Assembly: GCF_012927085.1 (NCBI RefSeq)
Contig: NZ_JABBFX010000001.1
Span: 3,596,001-3,660,000 of the forward strand
DNA from: Ramlibacter agri
Lineage (GTDB): Bacteria > Pseudomonadota > Gammaproteobacteria > Burkholderiales > Burkholderiaceae_C
Direction: 5' to 3'
Length of the DNA: 64,000 nt
Shown here piece after piece: positions 54,425-63,369 of this stretch (the first letter of the stretch is position 1; each line of letters starts with the position of its first letter). The position numbers were made by a program, and so were the translations under genes. The notes beneath the pieces were generated by a model. That model made no database searches and had not been told where the DNA came from. It was given only the letters and a program-made list of their open reading frames with translations.

Positions 54425-55152
54425 GCGGCCACTTTCTCTTCTTGCTTCACATGCAGGCCGCATTCCTTGGCCTTCTCGTCCTCCCACCACCAGCGGCCGG
54501 CGCGGAAGTCCTCGCCGACCGCGATCGCGCGCGTGCACGGCGCGCAGCCGATGCTGGGATAGAAATCGTCGTGCAGCGGGTTGTAGTCGACGTTGTTGGC
54601 GCTGATGTAGTGCCACACGTCGCCCCAGGTCCAGTTGGCCAGGGGGTTGAACTTGACGCGCCTGGCGTCGCTGGTGTCGGCCAACGGCACTTCGGCGCGG
54701 GCGTTCGACTGCTCGCGGCGCAGGCCGGTGATCCAGGCCTTCTGGCCGGCCAGGGCGCGCTCCAGCGGCTCCATCTTGCGAATGTGGCAGCAGGCCTTGC
54801 GCAGCTCGATGCTGCGGTACATGGCGTCGCTGCCTTCCTTGCCGACGAAGTGCACCACCGACTCCTGCACCGGGCGGTAGACCTCCACCGGCGCGCGGGA
54901 GCCGGCTTGCGTGCGTTCCAGCAGCGCCAGCGTCTCCGCGTGCAGCGCACCCGTCTCCAGCACGAACACCGGGATGTCCAGTGCCAGGCTGTTGATCAGG
55001 TGCGTGACGACGACGTCCTCGGCGCCCAGGCTGGAAGCCTGCTTGAGGCTGCCGGCGTATTCGGAGGCAGCGCGCACCAGCAGCTGCTGCGTTTCCGCCA
55101 GCTTGGCCTCGAAGTCCTTCGACGGCCGCGCGTACAGAGCAATGGCGCCCAC
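54421..55152 (-). CDS. cysH: Adenylylsulfate (APS) reductase
   Basis: Reduces adenylylsulfate to sulfite with thioredoxin. 243 residues. The Cys pair in RKACCHIRKMEPL near 120 and CAPCTRAI near 205 form the [4Fe-4S]-binding set that marks APS rather than PAPS reductases, and the catalytic Cys is in AKECGLH near the end. Four bases separate it from the DUF934 gene. Confidence 0.94.
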   Translation of the reverse strand: MGAIALYARPSKDFEAKLAETQQLLVRAASEYAGSLKQASSLGAEDVVVTHLINSLALDIPVFVLETGALHAETLALLERTQAGSRAPVEVYRPVQESVVHFVGKEGSDAMYRSIELRKACCHIRKMEPLERALAGQKAWITGLRREQSNARAEVPLADTSDARRVKFNPLANWTWGDVWHYISANNVDYNPLHDDFYPSIGCAPCTRAIAVGEDFRAGRWWWEDEKAKECGLHVKQEEKVAA

Positions 55153-55156
55153 CGCT

Positions 55157-55543
55157 TCAGCTCCGGGCGAAGTGCGGTTGCTGCACTTGCACGTCGGCCT
55201 GGTAGTACTCGGCGAAGCGGGCGAACTGGCGCTCGGCTTCGGCCGGGTCCTTGCCTTCCTTCAGCACGGCGCTGCTGAAGCCCGTGCGCTGCATCTGCAC
55301 CAGCTGGTCGATCAGCACGTCGCCGGTGGCGCGGATGTCGCCTTCAAATTTTCTGCGTCGCCGCAGCAGGTAGGCCTGGCTGTAGGCGCGGCCGTCGGTG
55401 AACTTGGGGAAGTTCAGTTCTACGCGGTCCACGCCTTCGAGCGAGGCTTCCAGCACGTCGGCATCGTTGCCGATCACCAGGACGTTCAGTTGGTCTTCCG
55501 GCACGGCGCCGGCTTGCAGGATGTTGATGGTGCGCAGGGTCAC
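55157..55543 (-). CDS. DUF934 protein of the sulfite reduction operon
   Basis: A 128-residue DUF934 protein (VLVIGNDADVLEASLEGVDRVELNFPKFTDGRAYSQAYLLR) always encoded next to CysI in such operons; its biochemical role is unclear. GTG at 55541-55543 overlaps the cysI stop as GTGA and begins the expected N-terminus. Located between cysI and cysH. Confidence 0.9.
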   Translation of the reverse strand: MTLRTINILQAGAVPEDQLNVLVIGNDADVLEASLEGVDRVELNFPKFTDGRAYSQAYLLRRRRKFEGDIRATGDVLIDQLVQMQRTGFSSAVLKEGKDPAEAERQFARFAEYYQADVQVQQPHFARS

Positions 55544-57360
55544 GCGACTTCCCTTTCCACGAAGCGGGCTGCATTGGCCGCGGCCTTGAAAGGCTCGTGG
55601 CCGGCGCGGCGCAGGGTGGCGATGAAGGTTTCGGACTTGCCGTCCGCGGCGGGCTGCCGCAGCTGGCGATAGGTGTCGATCAGGGCTTCGATGACGCCGG
55701 GCACTTCCTCCTTGGCGAAGGAGGGGCCGACGATCTTGCCGGGGGTGGCGGGGCCGGACAGGTCCGAGCCGTTGGAGCCGCCCAGGGTGATCTGGTACCA
55801 CTCCTTGCCGTCCTTGTCGACGCCGAGGATGCCGATGTGGCCGGCGTGGTGGTGGCCGCAGGAGTTGATGCAACCCGAGAAATTCAGGTCGATCTCGCCG
55901 ATGTCCCATTCCTCGTCGAGGTCCTGGAAGCGCTCGGTGATGGCTTCGGCGATGGGCAGCGAGCGCGCGTTGGCCAGCGAGCAGAAGTCGCCGCCGGGGC
56001 AGGCGATCATGTCCGTCAGCAGGCCGATGTTGGCGCGCGCCAGGCCCAGCTTGCGGGCCGCGGCCCACAGCTCCGGCAGGTCGTCCTGGTGCACCCAGGG
56101 CAGCAGCAGGTTCTGTTCGTGCATGACGCGCGCTTCGCCGGCGGAGAAGCGGTCGGCGAGTTCGGCGACGGCGTCGAACTGGTCGGCCGTGCAGTCGCCG
56201 GGGTTCTGGCCCAGGCGCTTGAACGACAGCACCACGGCGCGCAGCCCGGGGTTGCGGTGCGGCAGCACGTTGCGCTGCAGCCAGCGGTCGTACTGCGGGT
56301 CGGCTTCGGCGTCGCTGCGGATGATCTCGTGCACGCGCGCGTCCTGCTGCGGGCGCTTGACTTCGGGCGCGACGAAGAAGGCGGACACGCGGTCCAGTTC
56401 GGCCTGCGTGATCGTGTGCGGGGCGCCGTCGATCTCGACGATCTGGCGGAACTCCTCTTCCACCTTGTCAATGTATTTCTGGCCCTCGGACTTCACGAGG
56501 ATCTTGATGCGCGCCTTCCAGATGTTGTCGCGGCGGCCGTACTGGTTGTAGACGCGGATGCAGGCCTCGAGGTAGGACAGCACGTGCTGCCACTCGACGA
56601 ACTCGCGCACCACGGTGCCGATGATCGGCGTGCGGCCCATGCCGCCGCCCACCAGCACCTTGAAGCCCAGCGCGCCGGCTTCGTTCTTCACCGCCTGCAG
56701 GCTGATGTCGTACCAGCCCGTCGCCGCGCGGTCTTCCTTGGCGCCGTTCAGCGCGATCTTGAACTTGCGGGGCAGGAAGGCGAATTCGGGGTGCAGCGCG
56801 GCCCAGGTGCGGATGATCTCGGCGAAGGGGCGCGGATCGGCGATCTCGTCGACGGCGATGCCCGCCAGGGCTTCGGTGGTGATGTTGCGGATGGCGTTGC
56901 CGCTGGTCTGGATGCCGTGCATGCTCACGCCGGCCAGCAGTTCCATCACGTCGGCGGCCTTGCCGATCGGGATCCAGTTGAACTGCACGTTGGTGCGGGT
57001 CGTGAAGTGGCCGTAGCCGTAGGTCAGCTTGGTCACCACCTGGCGGTTGGTCCCCGGCACGGGCACCGGGCCCAGGGCCAGCTGCTTTTCCTGGGATTCG
57101 GCCAGCAGCGCCGCGTCCGGCTTGTCGTAGTCGCGGGCCACCGTGCCCAGCGCGCGCAGTTGGGCGCTGGACAGCTCGCCGTAGGGCACGGAGATGCGCG
57201 CCATCGGCGCGTAGCGTTGGATGTACCAGCCGTTCTGCAGGCGCAGCGGGCGCAGCTCCTCGTCGCTGAGCGTGCCGGCCTGCCAGCGCTCGAGCTGGTC
57301 GCGGAACTGCGCGGCCCGGGCACGGACGAACTGGCGGTCGAATTCTGTGTATTGGTACAT
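55540..57360 (-). CDS. cysI: Sulfite reductase hemoprotein (CysI-type)
   Basis: Reduces sulfite to sulfide. 606 residues with two homologous nitrite/sulfite reductase repeats: TKLTYGYGHFTTRTNVQFNWI near 108, NITTEALAGIAVDE, and the siroheme/[4Fe-4S] ligands CPGGDFCSLANARS near 459 and CINSCGHHHAGHIG near 502. No cysJ flavoprotein is encoded nearby, so electrons may come from the FdxA/FNR pair. First gene of cysI-DUF934-cysH-cysD-cysN. Confidence 0.95.
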   Translation of the reverse strand: MYQYTEFDRQFVRARAAQFRDQLERWQAGTLSDEELRPLRLQNGWYIQRYAPMARISVPYGELSSAQLRALGTVARDYDKPDAALLAESQEKQLALGPVPVPGTNRQVVTKLTYGYGHFTTRTNVQFNWIPIGKAADVMELLAGVSMHGIQTSGNAIRNITTEALAGIAVDEIADPRPFAEIIRTWAALHPEFAFLPRKFKIALNGAKEDRAATGWYDISLQAVKNEAGALGFKVLVGGGMGRTPIIGTVVREFVEWQHVLSYLEACIRVYNQYGRRDNIWKARIKILVKSEGQKYIDKVEEEFRQIVEIDGAPHTITQAELDRVSAFFVAPEVKRPQQDARVHEIIRSDAEADPQYDRWLQRNVLPHRNPGLRAVVLSFKRLGQNPGDCTADQFDAVAELADRFSAGEARVMHEQNLLLPWVHQDDLPELWAAARKLGLARANIGLLTDMIACPGGDFCSLANARSLPIAEAITERFQDLDEEWDIGEIDLNFSGCINSCGHHHAGHIGILGVDKDGKEWYQITLGGSNGSDLSGPATPGKIVGPSFAKEEVPGVIEALIDTYRQLRQPAADGKSETFIATLRRAGHEPFKAAANAARFVEREVA

Positions 57361-57449
57361 GAGAGTCGTTGTGCTGGCCGGTGGGAATCGGCCCGAGCGC
57401 TGGACTTTAGGGTGGACCCTTATGGATCCAAACGATTTTTTTCTTCATC

Positions 57450-57465
57450 GCTTATCTGGATAAGC
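57450..57465 (-). promoter_or_regulatory. Dyad GCTTATCTGGATAAGC upstream of cysI, candidate sulfur-regulon operator
   Basis: Two 7-base arms GCTTATC and GATAAGC separated by TG, about 90 bases upstream of the cysI ATG and upstream of a weak promoter candidate (TTGGAT, 16 bases, TAAAGT on the minus strand). A near copy (14 of 16) occurs before the sulfate-binding protein at 60432. A LysR-type CysB site is the natural guess. Confidence 0.5.
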
Positions 57466-57585
57466 TTATTCGCGAGGATTGGCGCGGGTTTCCGGGCCAT
57501 TTCGCGACAGTGGCGGATAAGCCCGTTTGGCCTGCGCGGCCGTGCGCCCGATAATGGCCCGCACTAGAAGAATGCAAGAGGAGTC

Positions 57586-58323
57586 ATGGCGCAGCGGATC
57601 TACATCAAGGTGGTGGGCTTCTCCGAGGAGGAGCGGCATGCCCTGAACACCTTGTTCCGGCTTTCCGAGCAGTGCCTGACCATGTACCAGTTGTGGTCGC
57701 CGCAGGCGCGCGCGCCGGCTGGCATGGCCCTGCTGGACGGGGACAGCTACGAGGCCCGGCTGGAAGCCGAGTCGCCCCTGAATTCGGGCATGAAGCTCCT
57801 GTGGATAGGGGCCGATGCGCCACCCTCGGTCTGGCGCAGCATCGCCCGGCCCTTCCAGTGGCCGGAAGTGATCGAGGCCCTGGATACCGTCTTCAACCCG
57901 GGCTCGGTCGACCTGGACCTGGACGTGACACCGTCGGAAGCCCCGGATTCCCTGCCGCCGCTGCCGCCCAAGCTGGCCTTGATCGTCAGCCCCAGCCGGG
58001 ACGAGCGCCTGTACCTGCGGGCGCGGCTGTCGCTGGCCCACCTGACCCAGGCCGACGAGGCCGAAAGCGGCGCCGAGGCGCTGCAGCTGGCCCGCGGCAA
58101 GCAATACGACTTTGCCCTGGTCGATTTCCGGGTGCCGGACATGGACGCCTGGAACCTGCTGCGCCAGCTGAAGCAGGGCAAGCGGCCGATCCAGCACGTG
58201 GCCCTGACCAAGGCCCAGCGCTCCTTGCCGGAGCACGTGCGGGCGTGGTGGGGCGGCGCGGAAGCGCTGCTGGATAGCCCGCCGCATCCGCAGCGCTTGA
58301 ACGCGTGGTTACGACGGCTTTGA
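57586..58323 (+). CDS. Degenerate receiver-domain protein, response-regulator-like
   Basis: A 245-residue protein. Residues about 1-110 are a unique domain (MAQRIYIKVVGFSEEERHAL, LLWIGADAPPSVWRSIARPF). Residues about 125-245 look like a receiver: the phosphoacceptor position is kept in FALVDFRVPDMD, but the acidic pair after the first strand is replaced (ALIVSPSRDE) and the conserved Lys is not seen. It may act unphosphorylated. Divergent from cysI; the 3' end overlaps mnmC by 15 bases. Function unknown. Confidence 0.75.
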   Translation: MAQRIYIKVVGFSEEERHALNTLFRLSEQCLTMYQLWSPQARAPAGMALLDGDSYEARLEAESPLNSGMKLLWIGADAPPSVWRSIARPFQWPEVIEALDTVFNPGSVDLDLDVTPSEAPDSLPPLPPKLALIVSPSRDERLYLRARLSLAHLTQADEAESGAEALQLARGKQYDFALVDFRVPDMDAWNLLRQLKQGKRPIQHVALTKAQRSLPEHVRAWWGGAEALLDSPPHPQRLNAWLRRL

Positions 58324-60129
58324 CAAGCGGCTGACGTCCAGCGCCGCCGCCAGCTTCTTCTCCAGCGGCAGCGGCTCCCCATGCAGCCGCGCCGCAATCA
58401 ACTCCCCGCACAGCGCCGCGAAGGTCAAGCCGCGCGAGCCCATCGCCGTGCTGACCCACAGGCCGGGTGCCAGTTCGCCCACCAGCGGCCGGCGGTCGAC
58501 AGAGGTGCAGCGCACGCCGCTCCAGGCGCGCACGCGCTGTTCATCAAACGCTGGTGACAGCGATTCAAGCAGCCCGGGCAACAATTCGCCCAGCCGCTTT
58601 CGGTTGGCGACCTGGTCCTCGGCTCGTGGACGCGTGTCCGCGTCGCCCCGCCCATAGGTCGATCCGCTGAACCAGGCCAGGCCGTCCGCCGTCGGGACCC
58701 GTGGCAGGAAATGCCCATGGCCGTTCACCGGGAACGAGGGCAGGGCTGCTGCTGCGGCTTCGTCGTGCAAAGCCCAGGACACCTGCCCACGCACCGGGTG
58801 GGTGGTGATGCGCCCGGCCAGCAGCGGGCCGCTGGCATGCGCCGCGGCGACCACGACGAGCGGCGCCTCGGCGAGCGTGACGCCATCCGCGTCGCACACC
58901 CGCCAGCCGCTTCCGGCTTGCTCGATGGCGTGAACCGGGCAGCCACCGCGAAAGCTCACGCCACGTTGCGCGAGCCAATGGCGCACCAGCGCGCCCGGCC
59001 GGACCCACGCCGCGCTGGCATGCCACCAGGCCGCCGTGTCTTCCGAAAGTCTTGCGGCAGCGCGCTGTTCAGTTCTGGCCTCCGCGCTCCACACCTCGAG
59101 GCCTTCCACCGCGGGCAGAGTCCGGGCATCGTCCATGCGATGTTCCAGCACGCCCGTGGGCTGCCAGTCCTCATTTCCCAGCCCCGCGCAAGCCTGCAGC
59201 GTGATCCGCACGCCGGCGCGTGAAAGGCGCGACAGCACGTTGTCGTCCGGCGACTGGTGCGGCGCCAGCAGGCCCGCCGGCAGCGCTGAAGCGCCGGCCG
59301 CCGGCGCCGGTGCGGCATCCAGCACCGTCACCTGCCAGCCGCGCCTGGCCAGGCTGGCCGCCGCCGCCGCGCCGGCCAGGCCTGCGCCGATCACGACGCA
59401 TTGCGAGGGCGGAAGCGGGGTGGCAGCCCGCATGCCCTTCACGTCCCATTCGGGCGCATAGCGTCCCTGCAGGCAAGCGCGCTTGGGCGGCAGGCCCGCC
59501 ACCTTGTCGACCCGGAAGCCGCAGGTGGCGAGATCGCGCCGCACCTGGCCGTTGACCGTCCAGGTTGCCAGCGTGGTTCCGGGCCGGCACAGCCGCGCCA
59601 CGGCCTTCAGCGTGCCCAGCTCCCACATGGCCGGATTGCGCAGCGGCTCGAGGCCGTCCAGGAACACGCTGTCGGCCGCGAAGTCCAGCTCCCGCAGCAT
59701 GGCGCCCGCATCGCCCACGCACAGCGTGAGCAGCACGCGGCCTTCCTCGAATGAAAAGCGATGGTGGCCGGGCGTCAGGCCCTGCCAGCGCTCGGCAAGC
59801 TCCGCGGCCAGCGGCGCGAGTTCCGGCTCGACGAGCAGCAGGTCGGAGGCCGCGACCGGATGCGCCTCGACCGCGGCGAAATGCAGCAGCCCCGGCCGCG
59901 CCGGGTCGTCCCGCCAAGCCTGCCAGGCTGCCAGGAAATTCAGCCCCAGCCCGAAGCCGGTCTCGAGGATGCGCCACTGCCGCTGCCCAGCCCAGGCGGC
60001 CGGCAGCCCGCAAGCTTGCAGGAAGACGTGGCGCGCCTGTGCCAGCCCGCCGCTTTCGGTGCGATAGCTGTCGTCGTAGCGCGGGCTGCGCGGCGTGCCG
60101 TCGTCGCCCCAGGCCACGACCTCGCTCAC
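58309..60129 (-). CDS. mnmC: Bifunctional tRNA mnm5s2U34 synthesis enzyme MnmC
   Basis: Finishes the mnm5s2U modification of the tRNA wobble base. 606 residues with an N-terminal SAM methyltransferase part (about 1-235: RILETGFGLGLNFLAAWQAW, DSVFLDGLEPLRNPAMW) and a C-terminal FAD oxidoreductase (about 245-606: CVVIGAGLAGAAAAASLARRGW, then PVRGQVSW and GSRGLTFAALCGELIAARL). Convergent and overlapping by 15 bases with the receiver-like gene. Confidence 0.95.
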   Translation of the reverse strand: MSEVVAWGDDGTPRSPRYDDSYRTESGGLAQARHVFLQACGLPAAWAGQRQWRILETGFGLGLNFLAAWQAWRDDPARPGLLHFAAVEAHPVAASDLLLVEPELAPLAAELAERWQGLTPGHHRFSFEEGRVLLTLCVGDAGAMLRELDFAADSVFLDGLEPLRNPAMWELGTLKAVARLCRPGTTLATWTVNGQVRRDLATCGFRVDKVAGLPPKRACLQGRYAPEWDVKGMRAATPLPPSQCVVIGAGLAGAAAAASLARRGWQVTVLDAAPAPAAGASALPAGLLAPHQSPDDNVLSRLSRAGVRITLQACAGLGNEDWQPTGVLEHRMDDARTLPAVEGLEVWSAEARTEQRAAARLSEDTAAWWHASAAWVRPGALVRHWLAQRGVSFRGGCPVHAIEQAGSGWRVCDADGVTLAEAPLVVVAAAHASGPLLAGRITTHPVRGQVSWALHDEAAAAALPSFPVNGHGHFLPRVPTADGLAWFSGSTYGRGDADTRPRAEDQVANRKRLGELLPGLLESLSPAFDEQRVRAWSGVRCTSVDRRPLVGELAPGLWVSTAMGSRGLTFAALCGELIAARLHGEPLPLEKKLAAALDVSRLSKPS

Positions 60130-60133
60130 GGAT

Positions 60134-60406
60134 TTACTGCGAGGGCGGCACGTAGCCGGCGGCCTGGTCCGCGCCGGAGCCGAAGAAATGGTTCTCCATC
60201 TGGCGCTTCAGGTACTCGCGGGCGCGCTGGTCCGCCAGGTTCAGGCGGTTCTCGTTGACCAGCATGGTCTGTTGCTTCAGCCACGCCTGCCAGGCTTCCT
60301 TGCTGACGCTTTCGTAGAGGCGCTTGCCCAGCTCGCCGGGATAGGGAGGGAAATCCAGGCCTTCGGCTTCGCGGCCCAGTTTGATGCAGTTGACAGTGCG
60401 CGCCAT
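60134..60406 (-). CDS. yggX: Probable Fe(2+)-trafficking protein YggX
   Basis: A 90-residue protein matching Ygg[34 protein letters not shown] with the conserved Cys, [35 protein letters not shown]. It protects iron-sulfur proteins from oxidation. Four bases upstream of mnmC, same strand. Confidence 0.95.
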   Translation of the reverse strand: MARTVNCIKLGREAEGLDFPPYPGELGKRLYESVSKEAWQAWLKQQTMLVNENRLNLADQRAREYLKRQMENHFFGSGADQAAGYVPPSQ

Positions 60407-60431
60407 GGCGCCTCCAGGAAAAAGGGAATGA

Positions 60432-60447
60432 GCTTATGTGGATATGC
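60432..60447 (+). promoter_or_regulatory. GCTTATGTGGATATGC, near copy of the cysI dyad
   Basis: Matches 14 of 16 positions of the dyad at 57450-57465. It lies about 75 bases upstream of the sulfate-binding protein start. A shared operator for two sulfur-assimilation transcripts is the simplest reading. Confidence 0.45.
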
Positions 60448-60520
60448 AAAGGAGAAATCTGTCGTTCCCCTTGCCACCACCGGCTTCCAGAATGCGCCCC
60501 ATCGACACGAGAGACGCTTC

Positions 60521-61543
60521 ATGAGCCAACGCCGCGACTTTATCAAGATTCCCCTGGCCGTCGCCGTGGCCGGCGTCATGTCCCTGAGCGGGCTGCCTTC
60601 GATCGCCCAGCCGCTGCAGCTGCTGAACGTCTCCTACGACCCGACGCGCGAGCTGTACGTCGAGTTCAACCAGGCCTTCGCGAAGTACTGGAAAGCCAAG
60701 ACCGGGCAGGACGTGAGCATCAAGCAGTCGCATGGCGGCTCGGGCAAGCAGGCCCGCTCGATCATCGACGGCCTGGAGGGCGACGTCGCCACGCTGGCCC
60801 TGGCCGGCGACACCGACGCACTGGTCAAGCACGGCGGCTGGGTCGCGCCCGACTGGCAGAAGCGCCTGTCCCACAACGCCTCGCCCTACACCTCGACGAT
60901 CGTGCTGGTGGTGCGCAAGGGCAACCCGAAGAACATCAAGGACTGGGACGACCTGGCGCGGCCGGGCGTCAGCGTCATCACGCCCAACCCCAAGACCTCC
61001 GGCGGCGCCCGCTGGAACTACCTGGCGGCCTGGGAATATGCCAGGCGCAAGTTCGGCGGGGAGGCGCAGGCCCGGGACTTCGTGGCCAGGGTCTACAACA
61101 ACGTGCCGGTGCTGGACACCGGCGCCCGCGGCTCCACGATCACCTTCGCGCAGCGCGGCCAGGGCGACGTGCTGATCGCCTGGGAGAACGAAGCCTTCCT
61201 GCTGGAAAAGGAGTTCGGCGCCAAGTTCGACATCGTGGCGCCTTCGCTGAGCATCCTGGCCGAGCCGGCCGTGGCGGTGGTCGACAGGAACGTGGACCGC
61301 AAGCACACCCGCGCCGTCGCCGAGGCCTACCTGCAGTACCTGTACAGCGAGGAAGGCCAGGACATCATCGGCAAGAATTTCTATCGCCCCGCCGTCTCGG
61401 CGAAGGCGCAGGCGAAGTACGCGAAGCAGTTCCCCAAGCTGAACCTGTTCACCATAGCCCAGGCCTTCGGCGGCTGGGCCCAGGCCGACAAGGAGCACTT
61501 CGCCGACGGCGGCAGCTTCGACCAGGTCTACACGCGCAAGTAG
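60521..61543 (+). CDS. sbp: Sulfate/thiosulfate ABC transporter periplasmic binding protein
   Basis: A 340-residue binding protein with a Tat-like or Sec signal (MSQRRDFIKIPLAVAVAGVM) and the family motifs LLNVSYDPTRELYVEFNQAF, SHGGSGKQARSIIDGLEGDVATLAL, NPKTSGGARWNYLAAW and DTGARGSTITFAQRGQGDVLIAWENEA. Binds sulfate or thiosulfate for import. The permease and ATPase genes are not in the window, so this is a solitary binding protein. ATG at 60521; much longer in-frame reading is on the wrong side of yggX. Confidence 0.94.
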   Translation: MSQRRDFIKIPLAVAVAGVMSLSGLPSIAQPLQLLNVSYDPTRELYVEFNQAFAKYWKAKTGQDVSIKQSHGGSGKQARSIIDGLEGDVATLALAGDTDALVKHGGWVAPDWQKRLSHNASPYTSTIVLVVRKGNPKNIKDWDDLARPGVSVITPNPKTSGGARWNYLAAWEYARRKFGGEAQARDFVARVYNNVPVLDTGARGSTITFAQRGQGDVLIAWENEAFLLEKEFGAKFDIVAPSLSILAEPAVAVVDRNVDRKHTRAVAEAYLQYLYSEEGQDIIGKNFYRPAVSAKAQAKYAKQFPKLNLFTIAQAFGGWAQADKEHFADGGSFDQVYTRK

Positions 61544-61585
61544 GACCGCGGCGAGAATGGGTTTCCCTGCACCAAGGAGAACTCC

Positions 61586-62152
61586 ATGAGCTACCAGATC
61601 GCCGTCGTCGTGGGCAGCCTGCGCCGCGAGTCCATCAACCGCCAGCTGGCCGCCGCGCTGGTCAAGATGGCGCCCCAGCAGCTGAACATGGCCCTGGTGC
61701 GCATCGACGACCTGCCGCTGTACAACCAGGACGACGAGAAGAACCCGGCCGAGGCGGTGAAGCGGCTCAAGGACGAGGTCGCCAATTCGCAGGGCGTGCT
61801 GTTCGTGACGCCGGAGTACAACCGCTCGGTGCCCGGAGTCCTGAAGAACGCGATTGACCACGCCTCGCGGCCCTATGGCCAGAGCGCGTGGGCGGGCAAG
61901 CCGGCAGCGGTGATCGGCATGTCGGGCGGCGCGATCGGCACCGCGATGGCGCAGCAGCACCTGCGCAATGTGCTGGCCTACCTCGACATGCCGACGCTGG
62001 GCCAGCCGGAAGCCTTCATCCAGAACAAGCAGGGCATGTTCGCGCCGGACGGCAGCATCGCGATCGAGGACACCAAGCAGTTCCTGGGCAAGTTCCTGGA
62101 CCGCTTCGCCGACTGGGTGAAGCACCACGCGGATCGCGTGGCGAACAAGTGA
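61586..62152 (+). CDS. NADPH-dependent FMN reductase / quinone reductase
   Basis: A 188-residue flavodoxin-like reductase: IAVVVGSLRRESINRQLA at the N-terminus for FMN phosphate binding, LPLYNQDDE, LFVTPEYNRSVPGVLKNAIDHASRP and VIGMSGGAIGTAMAQQHLR. Similar to ChrR/YieF-type enzymes that reduce quinones, chromate or free flavin. AAGGAGA precedes the ATG. Follows the sulfate-binding gene by 42 bases and ends at a terminator. Confidence 0.9.
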   Translation: MSYQIAVVVGSLRRESINRQLAAALVKMAPQQLNMALVRIDDLPLYNQDDEKNPAEAVKRLKDEVANSQGVLFVTPEYNRSVPGVLKNAIDHASRPYGQSAWAGKPAAVIGMSGGAIGTAMAQQHLRNVLAYLDMPTLGQPEAFIQNKQGMFAPDGSIAIEDTKQFLGKFLDRFADWVKHHADRVANK

Positions 62153-62162
62153 CATGAAAAAG

Positions 62163-62185
62163 GCCCGCGCGACGCGGGCTGTTTC
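62163..62185 (+). terminator. Terminator after the FMN reductase
   Basis: GCCCGCG (62163-62169), loop CGA, CGCGGGC (62173-62179), then TGTTTCC; A run before the stem, so it may also act on the convergent fic gene. Confidence 0.65.
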
Positions 62186-62187
62186 CT

Positions 62188-62212
62188 GTCATCCCGGCGG
62201 ACGCCGGGATCC
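62188..62212. repeat. REP-like palindromic element, third copy
   Basis: GTCATCCCGGCGGACGCCGGGA and two further bases form a 5-8-bp stem. It is related to the two elements at 693-791. It lies between convergent genes, just before the fic stop codon. Confidence 0.65.
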
Positions 62213-62217
62213 AAGGA

Positions 62218-63348
62218 TCACGTTGCGGGAACCCAGCCGGGCAGGTTCACGTAATAGCGCGTGGAACGGCCTCCGCCCACCTGCTGCAGCACGCCGAGCG
62301 CGTCGAGTGCGATCAGCTCACGCGATGCCGTGGGGCGGGACGTGCCGGTCAGGCCGACGTACTTTCGGGTGTTCATGCCGCCCTCGAAGCCGCCCGAGCC
62401 TGCATCAAGCAGCAGATTGACTACCTTCTTCTGCCGCGCGTTCAGCTCCAGGCCCGCGTGGCTGGCCCAGAAGCGGGCTTTCTCCAGCGAGGTGTCGACG
62501 ACCTTGCTGGCGGCCTCCCAGGCAGCACCCACCTGGGCCACGAACCACGTCATCCACGGCGTGACGTCCAGGCTGCCGTGCTGGGCGCGGCCCAGCTCGC
62601 CGTAGTACGCCTCCCGCTGTTCGAGCAGGCGCTGCGAGATCCGGAGCAAGCGCGAGGTCTCGCCGGCGTCGCGTGCCAGGCACAAGTCAACGATGTTGCG
62701 GCCGACCCGCCCGTTGCCGTCATCGAACGGGTGGATGGTCTCGAACCACAGGTGCGACAGCGCGGCCTTCACGAGGCTGTCCTGCTCGCTGGCGTTGAAC
62801 CAGTCCAGGAACAGCTGCATTTGCGCAGCGACTCGTTCGGCCGCTGGGGCCTCGTAGTCCACCGTCTCGCGGCCCGCCGGACCACTGACGACCTGCATCG
62901 CTTCCGTGCGATAGGCGGCCGTCTGCACCCGCCGCATGCCGGAGAAGCCCGTGGGGAAGAGAGCCACCTGCCAAGCCTGAAGCCGCTCGTGCGTCAAGGC
63001 CTCCGTTGCCTTGACGACCGCGTCGTCCATGATGCTCAGGAGCCCGTCGACGTGCCGCGGCGCCGCGGGCCCCCGGAACGCTGCCGCGGCGCCCAGCCGC
63101 TGGGCAACCGAGGAGCGCACGGCCAGCAGGTCCAGTTGCTCGCCTTCGATCGCCGCAGTGGCCACGGCGTCCTGCGCCCATGCTTCGGCGGCCAGCTCCT
63201 GGCGCTCCCGGAAACCAAGGACCGCGAGCTTGCCCTCCACGAGGCCCTGGGCCCGGCGCGCCAGGCCGACGTCCTGCGCAACCCGGGCCGCGTCGAAGCG
63301 GAGCTCGGGCCAGCCGTCGTGCTGCCAGATGTAGCGAGGCGATTCCAT
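62218..63348 (-). CDS. Fic-domain protein with N-terminal inhibitory helix and C-terminal winged helix
   Basis: A 376-residue class II Fic protein. An N-terminal DUF4172-like part begins RYIWQHDGWPELRFD. The inhibitory motif T64-AAI-E68-G69 fits [S/T]xxxE[G/N] and would block ATP binding. The catalytic loop HPFDDGNGRVGR begins at His206. Residues about 310-376 form a winged helix (KYVGLTGTSRPTASRELIALDALGVLQQV). Predicted AMP-transferase with its own DNA-binding domain. The promoter carries GAGTCGA repeats that may be its operator. Confidence 0.9.
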   Translation of the reverse strand: MESPRYIWQHDGWPELRFDAARVAQDVGLARRAQGLVEGKLAVLGFRERQELAAEAWAQDAVATAAIEGEQLDLLAVRSSVAQRLGAAAAFRGPAAPRHVDGLLSIMDDAVVKATEALTHERLQAWQVALFPTGFSGMRRVQTAAYRTEAMQVVSGPAGRETVDYEAPAAERVAAQMQLFLDWFNASEQDSLVKAALSHLWFETIHPFDDGNGRVGRNIVDLCLARDAGETSRLLRISQRLLEQREAYYGELGRAQHGSLDVTPWMTWFVAQVGAAWEAASKVVDTSLEKARFWASHAGLELNARQKKVVNLLLDAGSGGFEGGMNTRKYVGLTGTSRPTASRELIALDALGVLQQVGGGRSTRYYVNLPGWVPAT

Positions 63349-63369
63349 GGCCTATTCGCATCAGATATT

